From: a bacterium
GTDB taxonomy: Bacteria; Bacillota; Clostridia; Lachnospirales; Lachnospiraceae
DNA: 46,159 nucleotides
Direction of reading: 5' to 3'
Assembly (NCBI GenBank): GCA_029227655.1
Contig: JAQYAI010000142.1
Coordinates: forward strand, 1-46,159
Numbering within the stretch: position 1 is the first letter of the stretch; the number at the start of each line of letters is the position of its first letter. Made by a program: the position numbers and the translations under genes. Below the pieces are notes generated by a model. The model searched no databases. It was not told where the DNA came from and saw nothing but the letters and a program-made list of their open reading frames with translations. Shown piece after piece: positions 43,769 to 46,159 of this stretch.

Positions 43769-45487
43769 ATGAAAAAGAGAGTAATTGCACTCATGCTCGC
43801 TTTGACCATGGTAGCTGGCTTAACAGCCTGTGGCGGCGGCAAAAAATCAGAAACAACAGAACCAAAAGACACAACAACAACAGAAAGCTCTGCACCAGAA
43901 TGGGAATCTTATGACGAAAAGATTGCGCAGATCAGATTAGAAACAGATCTTGAAAAACGTGAAGCACTGATGCATGAAGCAGAAGATCAGCTCATGGATA
44001 CATGGGCAGTAGTACCACTTTACTACTACAATGATGTATATCTTCAGAAGACAGATGTAGACGGTATCTATTGTAACAAATTCGGATTCAAATACTTCGG
44101 TTTTGCTACAACACCAACGAATGAATTTTCACTTCAGATTGCATCTGAACCAGACAAACTTGATCCAGCACTTAACTCAACAGTTGATGGTGCCTGCCTT
44201 GCTATTCTTGCGTTCTCTGGATTATATACATATGATGCAGAAGGACAGTTAGTACCAGAATTAGCAGAAAGCTATGAAATGAGCGAAGATGCTATGACAT
44301 ACACATTCAAAATGCGTGATGGATTAAAATGGTCTGATGGTGAAACATTAGATGCCAATGACGTAGTATACAGCTGGAACAGACTTGCTGATCCTAATAC
44401 AGCAGCTGACTACTCATACTTAACAACAGCTATCGCTACAAATGATGACGGAACACTTCAGGTTGAAGCATCAGAAGACGGTAAAGAATTTACAGTTCAT
44501 CTGGTAGCTCCATGTGCATACTTCCTCGACTTATGTGCATTCCCAGCATTCTATCCAGTTCCACAGCATGCAGTTGAAGCAGCTGAAGGAGCTGACACAA
44601 ACCCAGGAGCATGGGCTCTTGAAGCTGGATTTGTAACATCTGGACCTATGAAATTAGTGGAATGGAAACATAATGAATCTATGACATATGTTCCAAATGA
44701 AAACTATTGGGCAGCTGACAAAGTTTCTTTAACAAAGATCAACTTTATGTTAAGCTCAGATGATACAGCTATTTACAATGCATTCAAAGATGGATCATTA
44801 CAGTTCTCTGACACAATTGCAACAGATATGATGGCAACAGTAAAAGATACTCCAGAATTCCATAAGATCGATACACTTGGAACATATTACTGTGGTTTCA
44901 ATGTAAACAGTGAACTTTTTGATGGCATGACAGTAGATCAGGCTGCAGGAATGAGAAAAGCATTGTCACTTCTGATTGACCGTGAATACATTGTAGAAGC
45001 AATCGCTCAGGCTGGTCAGGAACCGGCTAACACATTCATTCCAACAGGTATGGCTGATGGAAATGGTGGAGAATTCAGAGTAAACGATGACGCTTACACA
45101 TATCCAGATGAAGAACATGTTGGATACTACAATCCACAGTTAACAGACGAAGCTGTAGACGAAGCTAGAGAATTATTAAAAGAGGCTGGTTTCGAATTTG
45201 ATGACAGCGGTATGTTATCAGAAAGCACACCAATTAACCTTACTTACTTAACAAATGACTCAGAAGGTAACGTTAAGATTGCTGAAGCAATCCAGCAGGA
45301 TTTAGCAGTAATCGGTATCAATTTAACAGTTGAAACACGTGAATGGTCAGTATTCCTTAACGAAAGAAAAGAAGGTAAATTCGATTTCTGTCGTGAAGGA
45401 TGGTTAGCTGACTACAATGACCCAATCAACATGCTTGAAATGTGGGAAACAACATCAGGAAACAACGATATGCAGTTTGGTAGATAA
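43769..45487 (+). CDS. oppA: Oligopeptide-binding lipoprotein (OppA type), apparently circularly permuted
   Basis: The substrate-binding protein of the importer, anchored outside by a lipid on Cys21 (signal peptide with lipobox LTAC). After a Thr/Glu-rich linker, residues 42-113 (EWESYDEKIAQIR..., MHEAEDQLMDTWAVVPLYYY, YNDVYLQKTDVDGIY) match what normally ends family-5 solute-binding proteins. The ordinary N-terminal start (LQIASEPDKLDPALNSTVDG) comes only after that, at about residue 120. The protein then stops at residue 572, right after ADYNDPINMLEMW and SGNNDMQFGR, where the missing segment should begin. ATG 43769 has AAGGAGG at 43753-43759. The identity as OppA is firm; the permutation is read from motif order alone. 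Confidence 0.93.
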   Translation: MKKRVIALMLALTMVAGLTACGGGKKSETTEPKDTTTTESSAPEWESYDEKIAQIRLETDLEKREALMHEAEDQLMDTWAVVPLYYYNDVYLQKTDVDGIYCNKFGFKYFGFATTPTNEFSLQIASEPDKLDPALNSTVDGACLAILAFSGLYTYDAEGQLVPELAESYEMSEDAMTYTFKMRDGLKWSDGETLDANDVVYSWNRLADPNTAADYSYLTTAIATNDDGTLQVEASEDGKEFTVHLVAPCAYFLDLCAFPAFYPVPQHAVEAAEGADTNPGAWALEAGFVTSGPMKLVEWKHNESMTYVPNENYWAADKVSLTKINFMLSSDDTAIYNAFKDGSLQFSDTIATDMMATVKDTPEFHKIDTLGTYYCGFNVNSELFDGMTVDQAAGMRKALSLLIDREYIVEAIAQAGQEPANTFIPTGMADGNGGEFRVNDDAYTYPDEEHVGYYNPQLTDEAVDEARELLKEAGFEFDDSGMLSESTPINLTYLTNDSEGNVKIAEAIQQDLAVIGINLTVETREWSVFLNERKEGKFDFCREGWLADYNDPINMLEMWETTSGNNDMQFGR

Positions 45488-45515
45488 ATTCTATCTGTGA
45501 ATTAGTTGTTCTATT

Positions 45516-45547
45516 ATAGAGGGTGCCGTAAGGCATCCTCTATTTTT
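45516..45547 (+). terminator. Intrinsic terminator of the opp operon
   Basis: ATAGAGGGTGCC (45516-45527) pairs with GGCATCCTCTAT (45532-45543) with one wobble around GTAA, and five T residues follow. Confidence 0.92.
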
Positions 45548-45559
45548 AGAAATTTATAC

Positions 45560-45587
45560 TTGCATTTTGGGACGAAAGCTATATAAT
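45560..45587 (+). promoter_or_regulatory. Promoter of tRNA-Asn
   Basis: TTGCAT (45560-45565) and TATAAT (45582-45587) with a 16-base spacer, 21 bases before the tRNA. Confidence 0.65.
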
Positions 45588-45608
45588 ATATAAGTAAGAA
45601 ATAAATAT

Positions 45609-45680
45609 TCCTCGATAGCTCAGCGGCAGAGCATTCGGCTGTTAACCGAAGGGTCGTTGGTTCGAACCCAACTCGGGGAG
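45609..45680 (+). tRNA. tRNA-Asn (anticodon GTT)
   Basis: A 72-nt cloverleaf. The acceptor stem TCCTCGA pairs with TCGGGGA with one wobble, and the discriminator is G. The D-arm is GCTCAGCGGCAGAGC, the anticodon stem-loop is TTCGG-CTGTTAA-CCGAA with GTT at 45641-45643, and the T-arm contains GGTTCGAACCC. The 3' CCA is not encoded. Its own promoter and terminator make it a single-gene unit. Confidence 0.97.
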
Positions 45681-45684
45681 TTTG

Positions 45685-45714
45685 ATCCTGTAGATATTGT
45701 CTACAGGATTTTTT
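45685..45714 (+). terminator. Intrinsic terminator after tRNA-Asn
   Basis: ATCCTGTAGA (45685-45694) pairs perfectly with TCTACAGGAT (45700-45709) and is followed by T residues to 45714. Confidence 0.92.
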
Positions 45715-45782
45715 ATTCACGTAAATTTTCTTTTGTGTATTTTAAGAGTCTCCGGCATGGGAAAGAAAGGGGTAAATGGAGT

Positions 45783-46159
45783 ATGAAAAAAAGATGTCTG
45801 GCATTGGCTGTTTTGCTGATTGCCAATTTGGGGATTTTTGGATGCGCTGATGTCACAGAATATACAAATCAAATTCAGGAATATGGAAACAAACTGATTC
45901 AGTATCAGAATGAAATCGAACAACTTCTTGTAGAAGTTCCATCCTATGCGTCGGCAACAGAACTTCCACCATATGATGGGAACATATTTGTTGTTATTGA
46001 TGATAATGTTCCTGGGTTTACAGAAGAAGAAATTACAGAGGTCGCATATGAAACATACAGTGAACTGGATTTATTAGGGCGTTGCGGGCCAGCAGAGTCC
46101 TGCGTAGGGCAGGAAATCATGCCAACGGAAGAAAGGGGCTCCATTGGGCAGATTAAGCC
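45783..46159 (+). CDS. Secreted DNA-entry-type nuclease-like lipoprotein (3' end outside window)
   Basis: The first 125 codons of a gene that continues beyond the window. A signal peptide with a lipobox-like GIFGC at its end suggests a lipoprotein anchored outside the cell. A short coiled-coil-like stretch (YTNQIQEYGNKLIQYQNEIE) follows. After that come NIFVVIDDNVPGFTEEEI, YSELDLLGRCGPAESC and IMPTEERGSIGQI. I recognise this pattern from the N-terminal part of Firmicute DNA/RNA non-specific endonucleases (EndA/NucA-like, PF13930-type). The catalytic region lies outside, so the activity cannot be confirmed here. The nearest usable ribosome site is AAGGGG at 45767-45772. Confidence 0.75.
   Translation, partial: MKKRCLALAVLLIANLGIFGCADVTEYTNQIQEYGNKLIQYQNEIEQLLVEVPSYASATELPPYDGNIFVVIDDNVPGFTEEEITEVAYETYSELDLLGRCGPAESCVGQEIMPTEERGSIGQIK

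Noticed and set aside
43769..45487. oppA as a truncated gene or as one with a duplicated C-terminal domain
   Set aside because: The segment missing from the C-terminus is present at the N-terminus exactly once, the stop codon is followed by a proper terminator, and the signal peptide and ribosome site are intact.

Overview
The window is a chromosomal stretch of a low-to-moderate GC anaerobic Firmicute, most likely a gut Lachnospiraceae (Dorea / Ruminococcus / Mediterraneibacter-like). This placement is inferred from gene order, strong AGGAGG ribosome binding sites, a one-chain pyruvate:ferredoxin oxidoreductase and a lysine riboswitch in front of an NhaC-type transporter. It has not been tested by any search. 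Every gene lies on the + strand.

1-12.5 kb is the conserved translation and cell-cycle cluster priA-def-fmt-(YugP-type peptidase)-rsmB-rlmN-prpC-prkC-rsgA-rpe-thiN, tightly packed and often overlapping. It is followed by galK and a membrane protein with a long repeat-built coiled coil. 13.5-17.5 kb is more accessory: a remnant of an Rpn-family nuclease/transposase gene, then a PadR-regulated run of a DUF2812 membrane protein, a GrpB-fold protein with a glycine-rich hydrophobic tail, and a two-gene ABC exporter. ychF, an Lgt-family protein with altered signature residues, and nifJ (PFOR) follow.

23.26-25.7 kb is the least conventional part: a degenerate array of about 50-bp units, two tandem Uma2-type nuclease-fold genes (the first with an N-terminal helix-turn-helix), and a lysine riboswitch controlling the NhaC-family transporter. 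27.5-33.8 kb carries an M16C peptidase, era, a small YqzL-family gene, recO and glyQS. 34-38 kb is a folate operon, folC-folE-(HD hydrolase)-folP-folBK, in which the HD protein is a candidate for the otherwise unassigned dihydroneopterin triphosphate phosphatase step. An M18 aminopeptidase follows.

39.5-45.5 kb is an oligopeptide ABC transporter operon (oppBCDF plus the lipoprotein oppA), preceded by a structured RNA at the predicted 5' end. The oppA product appears to be circularly permuted: the segment that normally forms the C-terminus of this family sits directly after the lipobox, and the protein stops where that segment would normally begin. This is the strongest unusual observation. 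The window closes with tRNA-Asn and the start of a secreted nuclease-like lipoprotein gene.
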